Shown here: positions 37,818-50,700 of the stretch, in pieces
How the letters are laid out: every line of letters starts with the position of its first letter
Position numbering within the stretch: the first letter of the stretch is position 1
NCBI GenBank assembly: GCA_945643635.1
Contig: CALZFC010000251.1
Location: forward strand, 5,698,001-5,762,000
Length of the DNA stretch: 64,000 bases
Source of the DNA: Allodiplogaster sudhausi
Lineage: Eukaryota > Nematoda > Chromadorea > Rhabditida > Diplogasteridae
Direction: 5' to 3'
The notes under the pieces: model-generated
Told to the model about the DNA's origin: nothing
Seen by the model: only the letters and a program-made list of their open reading frames with translations
Database searches by the model: none
Translations under genes and position numbers: made by a program

Positions 37818-38224
37818 ATGGACTCTTCAAGTGACCCGGAGAGCGAAGGCCCATTGAAGACTCTCCCTCCCCCTCCTCCGCTCTCCCTTCCTCCTCCTCT
37901 TTCCCTCCCTCTCCCTTCTGGTTCTGGCCGCGGAGAACAATTCGAATTTGAAGTGAACGGCTGCACAAGAAGAGTGAGTGAAGCTGCTCTCGCTTCCCTT
38001 GAGGGATTCTGTGCTGCGATCGGATTCAGAGGCAATCGATTCTTTTGTTAGTTACAAAAGTTATTTCTTTTATTGCGCGTAGCGTTAAGTTATATACCAT
38101 TTACAAATGATGACCCTTTAATGAACTTTTACAAACTTGTATGCCAAAACTACATCTAATATCAAACGGGTTAACAATTACTTGTATAGCAGTTTTATGC
38201 CAACCCGATCTCAATCTACTATCG

Positions 38225-38260
<36 letters not shown>

Positions 38261-40996
38261 GTATATGTAGGAGTAAAATTTAAACTAAATTTCAAAATAA
38301 TGCAGACTTGGATGACGAAGATGACGACATCTGCGTTGATTCCGCAGCGAGCTTCGACTCCTTCGTCAGGGACATGCCTCGTGTTGTCTATGAAGGTCTC
38401 TTTGAATTCGCCGATTTAATTCACGCTTCTCTCCTTCTCGCACTTTCAATATTCTCCTTTTGTTCTAATTGCAGAGGCCGAAGAAGGGGACGCAGTCTTT
38501 TTGCCTGAAGATTTCATACAGATAAACTTGATAGGCAGAGGCGCCTTTGGAACCGTGTACTTGTCAGTCAGTTATCAGCAATAAATGTGTCAACAATAAA
38601 TAAACGATACAAGTATATAAACAATTCATTTTCTCCCATATTTGTAAATAGATATAATGAATTTTGAATACCGAGCGCATCATTCAAAGACGGACACGAA
38701 GGTCGTGCTGAAGATCATTGAACTTCAGCCCGACCACGCCGACGCTGACATCAGAAATATTCAGAGAGAACTCGACATTCTACGCAAGGTCAGAATAGCC
38801 GGGTTGAAGTAACGACTGTAGAAAAAGTTCACAAAGAATTTTTTATTAACATTAACTGATTCAGAACCAAACAAAGAAAATCCGTTTCTGGTATAAGATA
38901 AGTTGAGATTGTTCTTCAGGAGGATACATACATTTTCAGTAGTTATTTGCTTAACGCCTTCCCCCCTCTCGATAAATGTCTAATATTTCTATTTATTCAC
39001 AAATATTCAACTTACAAGGGAATGGTCTCGGCTTCCCCCGAGGTTTTGAAATGAGCTATATACCATTCGAAAGCTCTCGACGAGGAGATAACGAAAATGA
39101 TAATTAAAATCTCCAAACGAATTTTATTTATCGATCGGATTTTCGAAAAATGGTGGCGTCGAGGAGTTGACGATTTCGCCTTTAATTCTAAACACAGGCG
39201 TTTGGAGCTGCAAAAGTTGAGAAATCGAACGGGTATTTTTTTAAACGGAATGTAACAGAGTACCTCTTGCATAAAAACAAGATGTAGGAAAAAATAATGT
39301 ATGCGCAGCTGTTTAAGACCAAAACATGAACTTTTTGACACAGATGAACGTTTCTGAAAAAAATGAACATTTTATAACGAAATATAATGTACCAATTATT
39401 ATTTTTCATGTTAAAAACGGCTTGAAAATGAGTAATTAGAGGCCTAAAATTCAAAAATCGGCTAAAAAAAGTTGCTTTGGCTCCATACAAAACAGGGATT
39501 TTTTCACCAAAGGGGGAGGGACCCTTTGGTGAAAAATGGCTTAAAAAATTTTTTGCTCCAAAAATGTTCAGAAAGTGTGTTAATAGGCTTTACATGGATT
39601 ACTTACACGAACACATCAATTTTAAAGTCGAAAAAGCTAGTGATAATCGAGAAAATGTTAATTTTAGGTTATTTTTCCGGGTTTTCGGTAAAAATAAAAT
39701 CCGTTTGGAGATTTTAATTATCATTTTCGTTATCTCCTCTACGAGAGCTTTCGAATGGTATATAACTTATTTCATAACCTCGGGGGAAGCTGAGACCATT
39801 CCCTCGTTAGGCTACTTGCTCTACGGAATTTCTGTTATGTGTTCGGATTAGATTATGAATTAAGAGTGAGAGTGAGAGAGCTGCCTTAGATTGCGTTGTT
39901 CTTGCGTTGAGGGCCGCGGCTGCTCACGTATCGTGACGATGCTCGGCGTGTGCTATGACCACAATCTGCTGCACATCGTGCTGGAGTGGATGGAGGGAGG
40001 CAGTCTCGAGGGATACGGTAGATGGCCGGCCTTTCCCGAGTTGGCGGCCGCCGCTCGCGCCGTCTGGGAGGGCCTTCTCTTCTTGCATCAACATCGCATT
40101 CTGCATCGAGGTTTATTATGGGAGGAAATGTGGCCCTGGAAACTAAACATGTGTATGCAGGCTTCTTTTCAAAATGCTGCATCTATTTATGGCCACACTT
40201 TCTATATCGTGCCGAAACCAACTGTAAGTCAAGAGCCTTTTTTCATGATTGTAGTTGAATGAATAATCTCAGATTTGAAAGCGAGCAACGTGTTGGTGGA
40301 CGGCGCGGGGGCCGTGAAGTTGTCTGACTTTGGCGTCTCGCGCCCTCTCGACCACGGCGCGTCCATTGCACTGACCTACGAAGGCAGCTATCTCTACATG
40401 TCGCCCGAGCGACATCGCAACGAACCGTACAAGTTTGTTCCTTTTTATACTTTCTTCTTTTCCGTTTTTGTCCATTTATTTTCTATTTTCAAGACTTTTA
40501 CTGGACCCCATCTCCTTTTTCCTCTCCCTAAGCCTGTCTTCTTTCTCTCTCCTTTATGTCACACTCTCTCGCTGTCTCTATGTCTTTCTCTCTCTTCGTC
40601 TCCTACTCTCTCTCTCTCATTCTCTCTCTCAGTTACCACTCGGACGTCTGGAGCTACGGAGTGCTGCTGGGCGAGCTGGCCCTCGGCCGCCATCCCTACA
40701 TGCTGGAGGAGGAGAGAGCCGAGGACTTTGCCTTCCTGAGAGACATTCCTCGTCTCTCCGCACGCATCATGCACTGGCCGTCTCTCTCTCCAGATCGTCT
40801 GCCTGCGTCTCTGCCGGTCTCTCTGTCTTCTCTGATCTCTGCCTGCACTTGCTTAGATGTCTCCGCCCGCTGCAGCACCGCTGAGATTGAAGAGTTTCCC
40901 TTCGTCAGAGATGCTACGCCAATCGACCATTCGGCCATTGCTGCTTTTGTCAAGCGAGGGAAAGGAGACCCCGCAGGGAGACAAAACGGGTCGTGA
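37818..40996 (+). CDS. MAP kinase kinase-like protein kinase
   Basis: STE7-type dual-specificity kinase, probably a step of a MAPK cascade. Exons: 37818-38046, 38306-38395, 38475-38566 (or 38570), 38690 (or 38676)-38788, 39912-40110, 40273-40432, 40633-40996; about 410 aa. Both exon-3/4 alternatives keep frame. The N-terminus has a polyproline stretch and an acidic segment (LDDEDDDICVD). Kinase hallmarks: glycine loop GRGAFGTVY (about 127-135), VVLK lysine (about 145), EWMEGGSLEGY hinge region, HRDLKASNVLVD catalytic loop (the D is split across an intron), DFGVSRPL, and YEGSYLYMSPERH in place of APE; DFGVS...YMSPER is characteristic of MAP2Ks. The activation loop is short (DHGASIALTYEGS), with S/T candidates. 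Then HSDVWSYGVLLGELALGRHPY. Intron 38789-39911 hosts a 788-bp inverted-repeat element. The exact MAP2K subgroup cannot be fixed by eye. Confidence 0.88.
38227..38260. repeat. (TA)n microsatellite
   Basis: Perfect TA dinucleotides in intron 1 of the kinase gene, one of the few non-GA arrays in the window. Confidence 0.9.
39017..39804. mobile_element. Non-autonomous DNA transposon (MITE-like) with ~112-bp terminal inverted repeats
   Basis: The left end (39017-39128, beginning AGGGAATGGTCTC) is repeated in inverted orientation at 39693-39804 with roughly 90% identity by eye; shared blocks include TATACCATTCGAAAGCTCTC and GAGATAACGAAAATGATAAT. Total length is 788 bp. The centre contains a 15-bp perfect hairpin (39500-39514 with 39522-39536, TTTTTCACCAAAGGG). 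Internal open frames have no recognisable transposase motif, so it is likely mobilised in trans. Target-site duplication is not obvious; TA lies near both ends (a few bases outside), so a Tc1/mariner-like origin is possible but unproven. It sits in an intron of the kinase gene without disturbing exons. Confidence 0.8.
39500..39536. repeat. Central hairpin of the inverted-repeat element
   Basis: Perfect 15-nt arms TTTTTCACCAAAGGG / CCCTTTGGTGAAAAA with a 7-nt loop, located near the midpoint of the 39017-39804 element. Confidence 0.85.
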
Positions 40997-42179
40997 GTGG
41001 GCATCCATCTCTCCAAAGACTTCATAGACAAGCTGAAGCTTCTATCATATACATATCTGATAGTAGTACATAATACATACATTTATTAGTTATGTTATAA
41101 AGCCCACGTTTCATTCGAATATTCTTTTACAGAATATTGTTTAGTCTAACGATAAGCGAGTTTATCCGCTTTAACCTATTCGACAATCTCCTTCACCTTG
41201 TTGTTATTAATGACCTTCTCTTATCGTCCGCCTGTAACAATGTTAGGCAATATCACGGCAACAATCCAATTACAATAAATAATTGAACTTATTTTACGAG
41301 TATAACCGTTCTGATCGCATACTTTGTATTTAATCTTTAGAGGAATAATTACTATGAAAATTGAGCGAAACATCGAACCATAAAAAAAACTGTCAATCAC
41401 AGAAGACACAAAGTTTACCATTTATAGATGCGCATAATCATTATTTTTGCACAGAAAATTAAGGGGAACAAAAAATGCAACTTAAAGAATATTGGGTTCT
41501 AATTTAGTGTCCAAAAAAAGTTAATAGCATGAGGCGCTTAAATTTGACAAGGAATCAAAGAAAGAAACAATATTAGCAAAACCAGCATTGGAGAAGTGGA
41601 GGCACTGGAAGGGGCCCTGAGGGTAGGAAGAGGAAAGGAGAGCAGTCACTGCTATAATGAGCTGGCAGTGGAGAACGTCGCCGAAATATAAGTGATATCC
41701 CATATTAAACAGATTTCTAGTACTTGCACAGTAGTTATAGAGCAGTTTGGAACAATTCTAGCGAAAGCGGCTTGTTCAAAACAATGCAATCAAATAGGAA
41801 GATGTAAGTGTGAATTAACCCGCATTACTAAAGTAACTTGAAAAAGTGAGAAGTCTGGGGGTAAATATTAAGACAGAGAGAGAGAGAGACAGAGTAAAAG
41901 AGGAATAGAGAACGAGCTAAAGAGTAACAACATGACGAAACGTACTCGCGACAAAAAAATACCGTACTATTCGTCTTGAGATAGATGAAAAGTTACTAGC
42001 AATCGTAGAAGAGTGAAATGGAATAATAAAAAGGCAGTAGATTTACGCTTGAAGCATGAAAGGGACTGCTCAGGAGATGTCACGATTGATATTTAAATAT
42101 AAAGTTAATTTCCATAAACTTGCCAAAGCTTGGGGATCTCCGAAGAATTCAGGAAAGCGAATGCTTTCTAATTGCCTAC
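40997..42179. other. Convergent spacer between kinase and patched-related genes
   Basis: AT-rich sequence with several AATAAA-like hexamers (for example 41274) and a short (GA)n near 41876. No coding exon recognised; 3' UTRs of both flanking genes presumably extend into it. Confidence 0.5.
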
Positions 42180-42951
42180 TTATGCTGTTGATAACTTTTG
42201 ATTCTCTCCGTCCTCTTTGGCAGTCGGGAGAAGAGGATCATTGGTCGAGTTGAAGGAGGATGCCCCGTCAGAGAAACCCTCGTCCGATTCCGAAGTGGGC
42301 GGGGCATTCGAAGCTCCGCCCACTTCGGTGGAAGACGGTGACGTCACGAGCATTGCTGAGGGCGGGCAGCCGCTTTTGACTCCTGTGTCCAGTACTAGTG
42401 GCCGAACGTGATCCGCGTGTGGCGAAGAGCCTAGAATAAAATCAGAGAGAGAGAGAGAGAGAGGGGGGGGGAGAGAGTAGGGAAAAGTGAGAGATATTGA
42501 GAGAAAAAGAGAAAGAGATAGTGACTCTTCTTGCTGTCCGGTCCCTGGAAGCAGCTGGGTCCAAGCAGGGAGAGCGTGGCCGGCAGCACGAGCAAGCCGT
42601 GTACGAGGGAGAGGCCGACCACGGAGAAGATGGCGCACACGAACACCTGAGGAGGAGAGAGAGAGATGCTGGCCGATCAACACTTCTAATCAAGAATCCG
42701 TCCAATAGACGTAGATTCGCTACCTGAGGAGTGTAGTCAGGATGGAAGAAGATGGGGACGAAGCAGAGAACAGAAGAGGCGGCCGCCTGCAGAAGGGGAA
42801 GGCCGACCGAGCTGATGGTCTCTTCTACGAAGCGCGCAGGCTTGCTCGAACTGAAGAAGAGTGGAATGATCGAGAAGATCAAGAGTGAGAGAGAAAGACA
42901 TAGAAAGTCATTCATGTAGTCATTCAAATTCAGAGAAAAGATAAGGAGGGT

Positions 42952-42987
<36 letters not shown>

Positions 42988-45900
42988 AGGGGCACAGTCA
43001 GAGAAAAAGAGACAGAGAGAGAGAGAGAGGCCGACCTGGGCAGTTCTTGATGGCATCGCTGGAAGTGGAAGGCGACGTGTGCAGTGTAGTCGACACTCAT
43101 GCCAATGCTCATGAGAATGGCTGCCTGCGTGATGGGGTCGAGGGCGTAGCCGAGGAAGCGGAGCGCGCCCATCACTCCTAAGCATCACTTAATTACTATG
43201 CACACATTTAAATAAATATTATTTACTGATAAATATTTCCATTTTTACTCTTATAAATGAGAGTCGATCGTTGTAGTTGCCATAACTAACATAAGTTTCA
43301 AATATTGTTTCATTTTAATAGTAATAGTTTTTCACCGCACCAATGCTGATGGAGCAGACGGCAGAGCCGGCGATGACTACGCCAGCTTGCGAGGGAATGA
43401 AGAAGAAGCACACGACGACCATGGCCAGCAGAGTGAAGGACGCCGTCTGCAAGGGAGAGAATCATTCAAGGCATATGGGGAGCGCGTTATGGCAATAAGA
43501 TTTAAAAAGATGATTTATAGAAATGGAAAATTCAGTGAGTAATCAATGATATATAAAAAAATTTCAGCATACAAACCAGACTGACTAGAATTGTCGTGTG
43601 TTTTAGCTCGAAAAGTCCCTCGAAGATGGGAGACATCTCCGAGTATATCGTTACGTTGAACTTTGACCACTTGTCTGCTACTCGACGCCAACTGGAGAAA
43701 AGGGAAACGAGAGAGACAGGCAGAGAAAGAGAGAGAATTCGGTGAAACGAGAGCGAGCGAAAGAGTGAGAAAGTATTCGCTAGGATTGAGAGAAAGAGAT
43801 AGCAAGAGAGAGAAAAAGAGAGAGGAAGAGACAGAGAGGGAGAGAGGGAGAGCGGAGAGAAAGGCAAAAAGAAAAGCGAAAAAACGACCGGGCAAAAGTA
43901 GGATAAAGGAAAAAAAGATGGGAGAACAAGTGCACAACGATTCGGCGGTGCTAATCACAAGTGAAAATAAATGACCACAATTTATCTTCCTCCAAAAAGA
44001 ATGATGAAAAAATAGCAGGAATGTTGGAGAAAGGAAGATCCTCTACCCGAGAGAAGAGAAACGGAAACGAGAGGAGAGGGGAAAAGATAGCTGACTTAAT
44101 CATGTTCTCTGCTCGCTGCATCCAGGAAGTCGAGTTGTGAAAGCCCGTGAAGAACTTGAACGAATCGAGCACTACGTGCTTCCTTTAAAGTTTTCATAGT
44201 TTTTTCCTTCGTTTATTACCTTTAGAAATTCGACACAATAACAGAGAATAAATGTCATTATTAATAATAAACATAAATAAAAACAAATAATAGAACGCAA
44301 ATAAAAATAAAAATAAAAGCCCTAACGATTCCTGTTGAAAGTGCCACCGCACGGTGGGCGCCCAGAAGCGGCCGGCGCCCGTGAGATTCAGAAAGTGAGG
44401 GAGGTCATCGTAGCTGAGAGACGTGTCGGCAGCAATGAAAGAGAAGAGAAGATAGAACTCGGAGTACATCTGCAATTCAATTCTTGCTGAATTATCGCTG
44501 AGTACTTGATTCAGACTGGTTAGAACAGTGTTAAAATCATTCCTAGGTCGATTCAAAAGACCTTTCTAAAAGACTCGAGGAAGATGACGGTGGAGGGATG
44601 GCCGATGGCGCGTGGAAGCGTCTCGAGTTCGTGCACGAATGCGTCGAAGGCCGCCAGTTCGGCGTCGTCGTCCAGCCGCGGCGGCCGACCAACGATCACT
44701 TCCACCGGCTCGAACTCCTCAAGGAGAACTTCTTTTTCTTTCTTTGTCAAAACATTTTTGCTAGAAATATGCGATTTTATACGATTAATGTTCTTGCTGG
44801 ACAACGATTAGAAAAAAGCAACAGGGAACTTTAAGGCTGATTGTGAGATTATGCGTTAAACCACCGTTGTATGAGAAATTAAGGAAGAAACGATATTGAG
44901 ATGTATATAGTATTAAAGAACATCGTGTGCTGTGAAATGGCGTACCTTCCAGAAGTAGTCAACGTTGAGAGTGTCAGAGTGTCGGAGGGGCGAGTCGTGT
45001 GGAATGATTCGCTGCGAGTCGATGGCCGTCTCGATGGAACTCGCTGCGAACACGTTCAGCACGAAGAGCAGCACCGTCACGGCGATCACCGCCAGCTAAG
45101 GGAAGAAGAAGACATTTTTATTTAGGATCATTTCTAATTTATATAGAAACAAGTAAATTACGATTTTGTTAAAAGCCTTAAGCATAATTAAATAGAACAA
45201 GATTTAATATTTTAAGAAAAAAATCTTGCCTGAATCGGCCGATAAGTGATGAAGCGGCTGTAGAGTCGCAGAAAGCGGCCTGCTCGCCTTCGCTTCTTTG
45301 GCTTCTTCAAGTCAGCCACCGGCAACTTCAAGTAAAAATTATTATGTCTTCAGCTACAGTTTTAACTTTCTTTAAAGCATATCTTCAGTAGGATGTTATC
45401 ATTCTTTTCATAACAACGAAATAAATAAATAAAATATAATATATGAAGATACCGGCTCAAACCGAGCGGAGATGACAAGGACAGCGCCGAACACAGCGAT
45501 CTGAAGCACGAATGCGATCACGACGGCCAGCGTCGTCGAGCCGCAGAACAACTGAAGATACAGATTTTGGTAAAATAGTAACCATCTGCAGCTGACTGTG
45601 CAAACTAAAAAATGGTCGTTTTTGCGTTTTCGACCCGTTATGCACATTTGCGCACAAATGTACGCGTACTTTTTGACCAATTTGGCATATTCGTGTGGAA
45701 TATTCCAAAAAAAGTGTGCATAACGGGTCGAAAAGGCAAAAATGACCGTTTTTTTTTAGTTTGTACCGTCACATATAATGATGTTGAGTACGAAATATAT
45801 CAAGAAATTAAAATTAAGACAGTGGAGGAAGGAGTGAGAGAGAAGAAGATAGGAAAGAGAAGGAGAGGGAGTGTGTGTGAGAGAGAGAGAAAGGCCGGGA

Positions 45901-47859
45901 AATGTTGGAGAGGAGAAAGTGAAAAATTAATAAATAGCATACTCGATTAGCGGGCGTTGCCGGAATGGATCCGATGCCGAATGCGAGTGCATTCGTATTG
46001 GAAGTGATCAGAATGGAAGGACCAAAGTCTTCCAGAACAGAAGCCAGAATCTCGGCCGAGTCGAGCTTAAGTTGTGTAAATAAAGCAATCCTTAAGAAGT
46101 AAAAGAAAAAATATTCTTTTAATTTATCGATGAATGCGATGAATATCTTACAATTAGTGAGCACAAATGTAACTGTGGACTTTTATCCAAGCTAGAGTTT
46201 TAAGTAATGCTTCGAAAAAAAAAATTTTTTTCTAAGAAAAGCCGACCTCCTCGCCGATGGCGACCCTCTCCGCCCTCTTCCTCCTCCAGGTGTGCTCGAG
46301 GAGGAAGGCGTTGTCGACTCCGATGGCGAGGATCAGAACGGGGATCACGAGCAGGAAGGGGTAGATCGGCAGGGAGAGCAGGCCGAGCACGCCGAAGGCA
46401 GCAGAGGAAGCGAGCAGCGGTGGGGCGATGATTCCTTTTCAGAGGTACAAATGTTTTCCGTCAGCCAACAAAAATGTTTAAAAGCTGGAAATGTTTACAT
46501 TTAAAAAGTATATGAAAATAAAGACCGATTACATAATAAAAATAAGGTTACCAATCAAACTGCAGCATTTTGTTTTTCAGACAATTATGGTATTTCTGGA
46601 ATTTCCATAGATACATACATACATAAGAAAAGTAAATGCAGTGTGAATACCGAAGATGACGATGATGAGCGCATGGTGGAGACGACGCTGCAGTAGAGCA
46701 GGGATGAGAATGCAGAGAGCGGAGAGGAGCAGAATCAGGAAGAAGCCGGCCAGCAGATGCGGCAGAAGAGACAGACCACCACGCACCATCTCTGCTCCCA
46801 GCAACTGAAGAGAGAGAGAGAGAGAGAGAGAGAGTGGAGAAAGAGAGAAAATCATGATAAGTATTCATGACAGTAACAGTAACTTATGATATTAACTTTA
46901 TTATTAAATTATTGACACACTTTGTCGCCCATGAGGTCGATGGTCAGATTTTTGAAGAGAAGTCGATTCTGCGAGAACTCGAACACCTGCAAATCACGAA
47001 TTCGTACCAGCAACTTTGGAAGACAGTTGGTTTTCATTAGCATTCTTACATATTTATTTATTCAGCTTGTTTGATATTGTTTTTGTATTAATTAAAATAT
47101 TAGAATAAAAATAATTTAAAAAAAAACTAAAAATGGACCTTGTTTTCCCAGCGGGCGACGATGTTGGTGGTGGCGTCGTCGGGGATGGGCGTAAGCCAGT
47201 ACAGAGCGATCATCTCCACGGCCGCAAGCCGACTCGCTGGCGGCGCCGTCGGCTGCCCGAGCAACTCGTAGCCAATGTCGCCCGTGCTCAGGCTGAGAGT
47301 TGTAGCCATTCATTTATTCTCGGCTTATTTATTTATCCATTTCGTTTATTCATTTATTTGCATATTTTTCGTCTCGTTTTATTTTATTTATCGATATTAA
47401 TTTTAGTTATTAATTCTTTCCATCTAATGGAAGAAGAAGAAAAAAGTTATTTTGCATATACAAAATTGCTGTATCAGCATGTCTATCGTGCATCATGCTC
47501 TCTCTCAGAGGGATCATGTGGTATTCATGCAGTTATGTTTGAGAAGTTCAAAGAATGGTGATCAGTGCATCTTCCCTTGACAGCTAAGCGCGGCTACGAG
47601 TTTGAATGGATTCAGCGAGTTGTATGATTGTATAAATATTTTAGTTCTTAATTAGTTCATATGTATTTAGCTGAATTTCGGTTGGAGTTTGGCATACTTG
47701 AGCACTTTGCTGGATGGCCGGTGAATTCCGAAGAGATGGTGAGCGATGAGGAAGGGTTGGCCGTGCAGGAAGGACTGCGGGTGGTCGATGATACAAGACG
47801 AGGAGTCACCACGCTCATCTCGATCAGATAGACAGTTCTCAAAGGGAGAGAATGGTGAA

Positions 47860-47901
<42 letters not shown>

Positions 47902-49495
47902 TGCGCGTGACGCAGATAGTGAGGCATACAGATGAAAGGCGATCAGAACCGACATAAAAAAGGAGAAGTGGAATCAAGAGAACATTGATGTGAAAAGGTG
48001 GCAGAAATCTATTTTCTATAGCAAATGCAGAAATGTCGAATAAAAAATGGAATCGTAGAGAGAGATAGAACGAGAGAACAAGAGAGGGAGGAACCGGAGA
48101 AAGGAGAAAGGGTCTAATATAGAGAAAAAGCCGGAACGAAGTGAGAGATAAATGATACGGTAGCCCACCTCGAAGAGAAGGAAGAGCGCATTCGAATCGC
48201 AGTGGGTCTCGCAGAGCTGCGAATGCGTCCATCTCCGTCCGTCTACGACCACTTCCATGTCGTTCGAGATGTACTTTAGCACCTTAAAATCCCCTTAGCT
48301 TAAAACTTAAAAATGTCGCATTAAAATCAGTGAAAATTATTGGCGCAATTCAACTGCCCAAAAATTATTAAAGACAGGTATTGTATATCCTTCTTCTGTT
48401 CTCGCCAACCTCAAGCACTTGCTTGATGTATCCTTTGTCGAGGAGATTCCCGCGATCTCGCCGTCGGATCAGCGCCGTGAATCTGCTGAGACTTCGGTAG
48501 TCGCGGCCATCGAACAACGTTTTTACGGCCTGGAAATGAGCTGACGAAAATAAATATCTGAGTGACGGAATTTTTGACTGAGACTTTCTAATTTTAATAT
48601 TTTCCTTTACGGATTTTTCGCCTGCCGTATGACTCTCCGATTCGCTGGTCCCCTACTTTTATTGTTCCCAAGAATGATAGCAATAGAAAGCGGCACGTAA
48701 AAGTGGTGCCACACAAGCTGCACAGATAAGAAAACAAAGTTCTAGACTACAGTGAAGCCCAGCACCCATAGACACGGAATACGGTATCTCATAAACATAT
48801 GGTGGTTTAAAAACTCAATAAGTATATTGATCACCACAAATCAATTGTTTTTTTTTCTCAGCAATGATCGAATTTTTATGCATAACTGGTCAGTTTTGCT
48901 AAAATGAATAAATGAGGAAGAGAAAATAGACCTCTTCAACTTTAGAGCGTGAGTTCTGCGAGACGAAACCCTCCTGGAGATGCTGAGCGAAAGAGAGCCG
49001 AGGAAGGCCGGCAGAGCAGGCGAGGGAGAGGAGGAGAGGAAGGAGAAAGAAAGGGAGGGGATGGCGGCCGATTGAGAGGCCGACACAGCGGAAGGCGCGA
49101 CGCAGCGACTGCTGCAGCTCTGAATTTTCAATTTTTAATTTCTTTTTCTTTCTTTATTAATATACTTTTTAGAGCTTAATCTATGTAGTAAACTAGTTAT
49201 TTTTATTTAATTTTTTATCGTTTAGTAAAGGATTTTTTGAATAAAAACTGATGCAATTATTTGTTTTATTTCTTTTCAAATACTCTCGCCAGCTTTGTTC
49301 GAATCATCTTTTTCCGTAAGAAAATGAATAGAATTTACCGAAAATCCGAAAGACATGATAGAATAAGAAAATATAATGAGAACCATGCGGATGGATCCTC
49401 TGTAGCGCGATGCATTTCAGCCGGTGGCTGCTCCTTTCCTTCTCTTCCTCTTCTTGGTCCGAGAGGCCATCTTCCACCGCCGTCGATGGGAGCAT
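42180..49495 (-). CDS. Patched-related (PTR/PTCHD) RND-type membrane protein with sterol-sensing domain
   Basis: Multi-pass protein of the Patched/Dispatched/NPC1 group, expected at the plasma or endosomal membrane and implicated in lipid transport. 22 exons, all phases consistent, 983 aa: 49495-49384, 49119-48932, 48529-48410, 48282-48169, 47837-47698, 47292-47139, 46986-46921, 46804-46651, 46434-46247, 46065-45943, 45551-45453, 45325-45230, 45095-44946, 44717-44562, 44469-44327, 44182-44096, 43691-43577, 43446-43341, 43177-43036, 42850-42724, 42646-42526, 42430-42180. First membrane helix after LSIGRHPLP (exon 2). Sterol-sensing domain in exons 8-11 with [12 protein letters not shown], the position of PTR GVDDxF. 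The C-terminal RND half contains [19 protein letters not shown] (exon 19), the GxxxDY-type motif. Cytosolic tail is Ser/Pro/Asp-rich. Intron 12 starts GCAAGA (GC-AG). Complete and probably functional. Confidence 0.94.
42440..43030. repeat. (GA)n arrays in ptr introns
   Basis: GA runs at about 42445-42478, 42955-42983 and 43011-43029, all intronic and all (CT)n in the sense of the ptr gene. Further ones lie at 46810-46834 and 47862-47898. Confidence 0.8.
45592..45774. mobile_element. Short MITE-like inverted repeat in a ptr intron
   Basis: About 50-57-bp arms in inverted orientation: left TGCAAACTAAAAAATGGTCG ... TTTTCGACCCGTTATGCACA (ending about 45650), right TGTGCATAACGGGTCGAAAA ... TAGTTTGTACC (45715-45768). 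Arms differ mainly in the length of an A/T run. The ~65-bp centre also shows local dyad symmetry (TGCGCACAAATG). TGAC abuts both arms as part of the inverted repeat. No coding capacity. It lies between exons 10 and 11 of the patched-related gene. Confidence 0.75.
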
Positions 49496-50700
49496 TCAGA
49501 AGAATCGAGAGAAGAGAGCCGAGACGATCACCCGCGAGGAAGCTGCGGGGGAGGGCTGAGAAAGATGGGAGAGAGCGAGAGGGAACGAAAGGGATGAACA
49601 GAAAGAGAGAGCGAGAGAAAAAGAGAGGAATGGAATGGGGAAGCGAGCCATTTTCGCTCTATAATGTAGAACAAAAAAAAACTATTTCTATTCGGTGGCC
49701 CGATGCGAAGTGATCAAAACGACGACATTATTGATGGCGTGTCATGGGAAGTGAGAAAGAGAGAAGAGAGAGAGAGAGAAACAGAGAGAGAGAGAAGAGA
49801 GAGAGAAAGAGATAGAGAGAGACAAGAGATAGAGAGAGAGAAAGAGAGAGAAGAGAGAGAGAGAGAATAAAGGAATGAATAGGAGGTTTCAAGAAAGATA
49901 GAGATGGATGTAGCATGAGAACGATAAAAAGAGAGTGAGAGAGAGAAAAGAGAAAACAAGATAAGAGAGGCCATACGTGATAATGAGAAGATGAACATCA
50001 TCGTATTGAATGACAAATTAGACGAGGAAAGTGTGGGCGGCGGCTAAAAAGCTAATCGAAGAAGGAACGGAAAGTGAAACCATGAAAGAGCGGAAGAGAG
50101 GAGGTCTTGAAACGGAAAATTAAGAAAATGAAGGAAAAGAGAGGGAAGAGAGAAAGAAAGGATAGAGGAGAGGAGAAATTGAGAGAGAAGGAGGGAAAAA
50201 CGAGGAAGAGAAAGAAAAGATTGGAGAGAGAGAGAGTGTGTGCTGAGAGAAACAAACTAAAGGATAGAAGAAAAGACAGAGAAAGGCAGTGAGAGTGATA
50301 TGGAGAGTGAGTTAGTGAAATAGAAAGAAGGGAGAGAGATCGGTGATCGAAAGAGAACGAATGGCGTGAGACAGAGAAAAAACACAGAACAAGTTGAGGA
50401 AGACACGGAAATTCATATGTGGATCAATTTGTGACATCTTTTCGTTGCTCTTCTGCTTCGTGGGCCGGCCGTGCCAATCACTGGCGATTGAAGAGGACGA
50501 AAGAAGGAAAGAGCAAGAAAGTGACAGAGTGTGAGATATAAAGAAAGTGGCTGAGAGAGAAAGAGAGTGAGAGCTATATGTAGAGAGTGAGAGAGAGAGC
50601 AGAAAGATATTATCCAGTGGATTACAAGGCAGAGGTCTGATCAAGCCACTTTTAATCATATGTTGTTCTAAAATCATGTAATTGAATTTAGTGTTTGTCG
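49496..50700. repeat. Purine-rich (GA)n block upstream of ptr
   Basis: From about 49560 to 50640 the plus strand is dominated by GAGAGAAAGA text, densest at 49765-49870 and 50100-50235. Open frames are SL/ER repeats. No gene seen. Confidence 0.75.

Noticed and set aside
39477..39851. 124-codon frame in the inverted-repeat element, possible transposase
   Set aside because: It reads through the terminal repeat and has no DDE/DDD-type or DNA-binding motif I can see.
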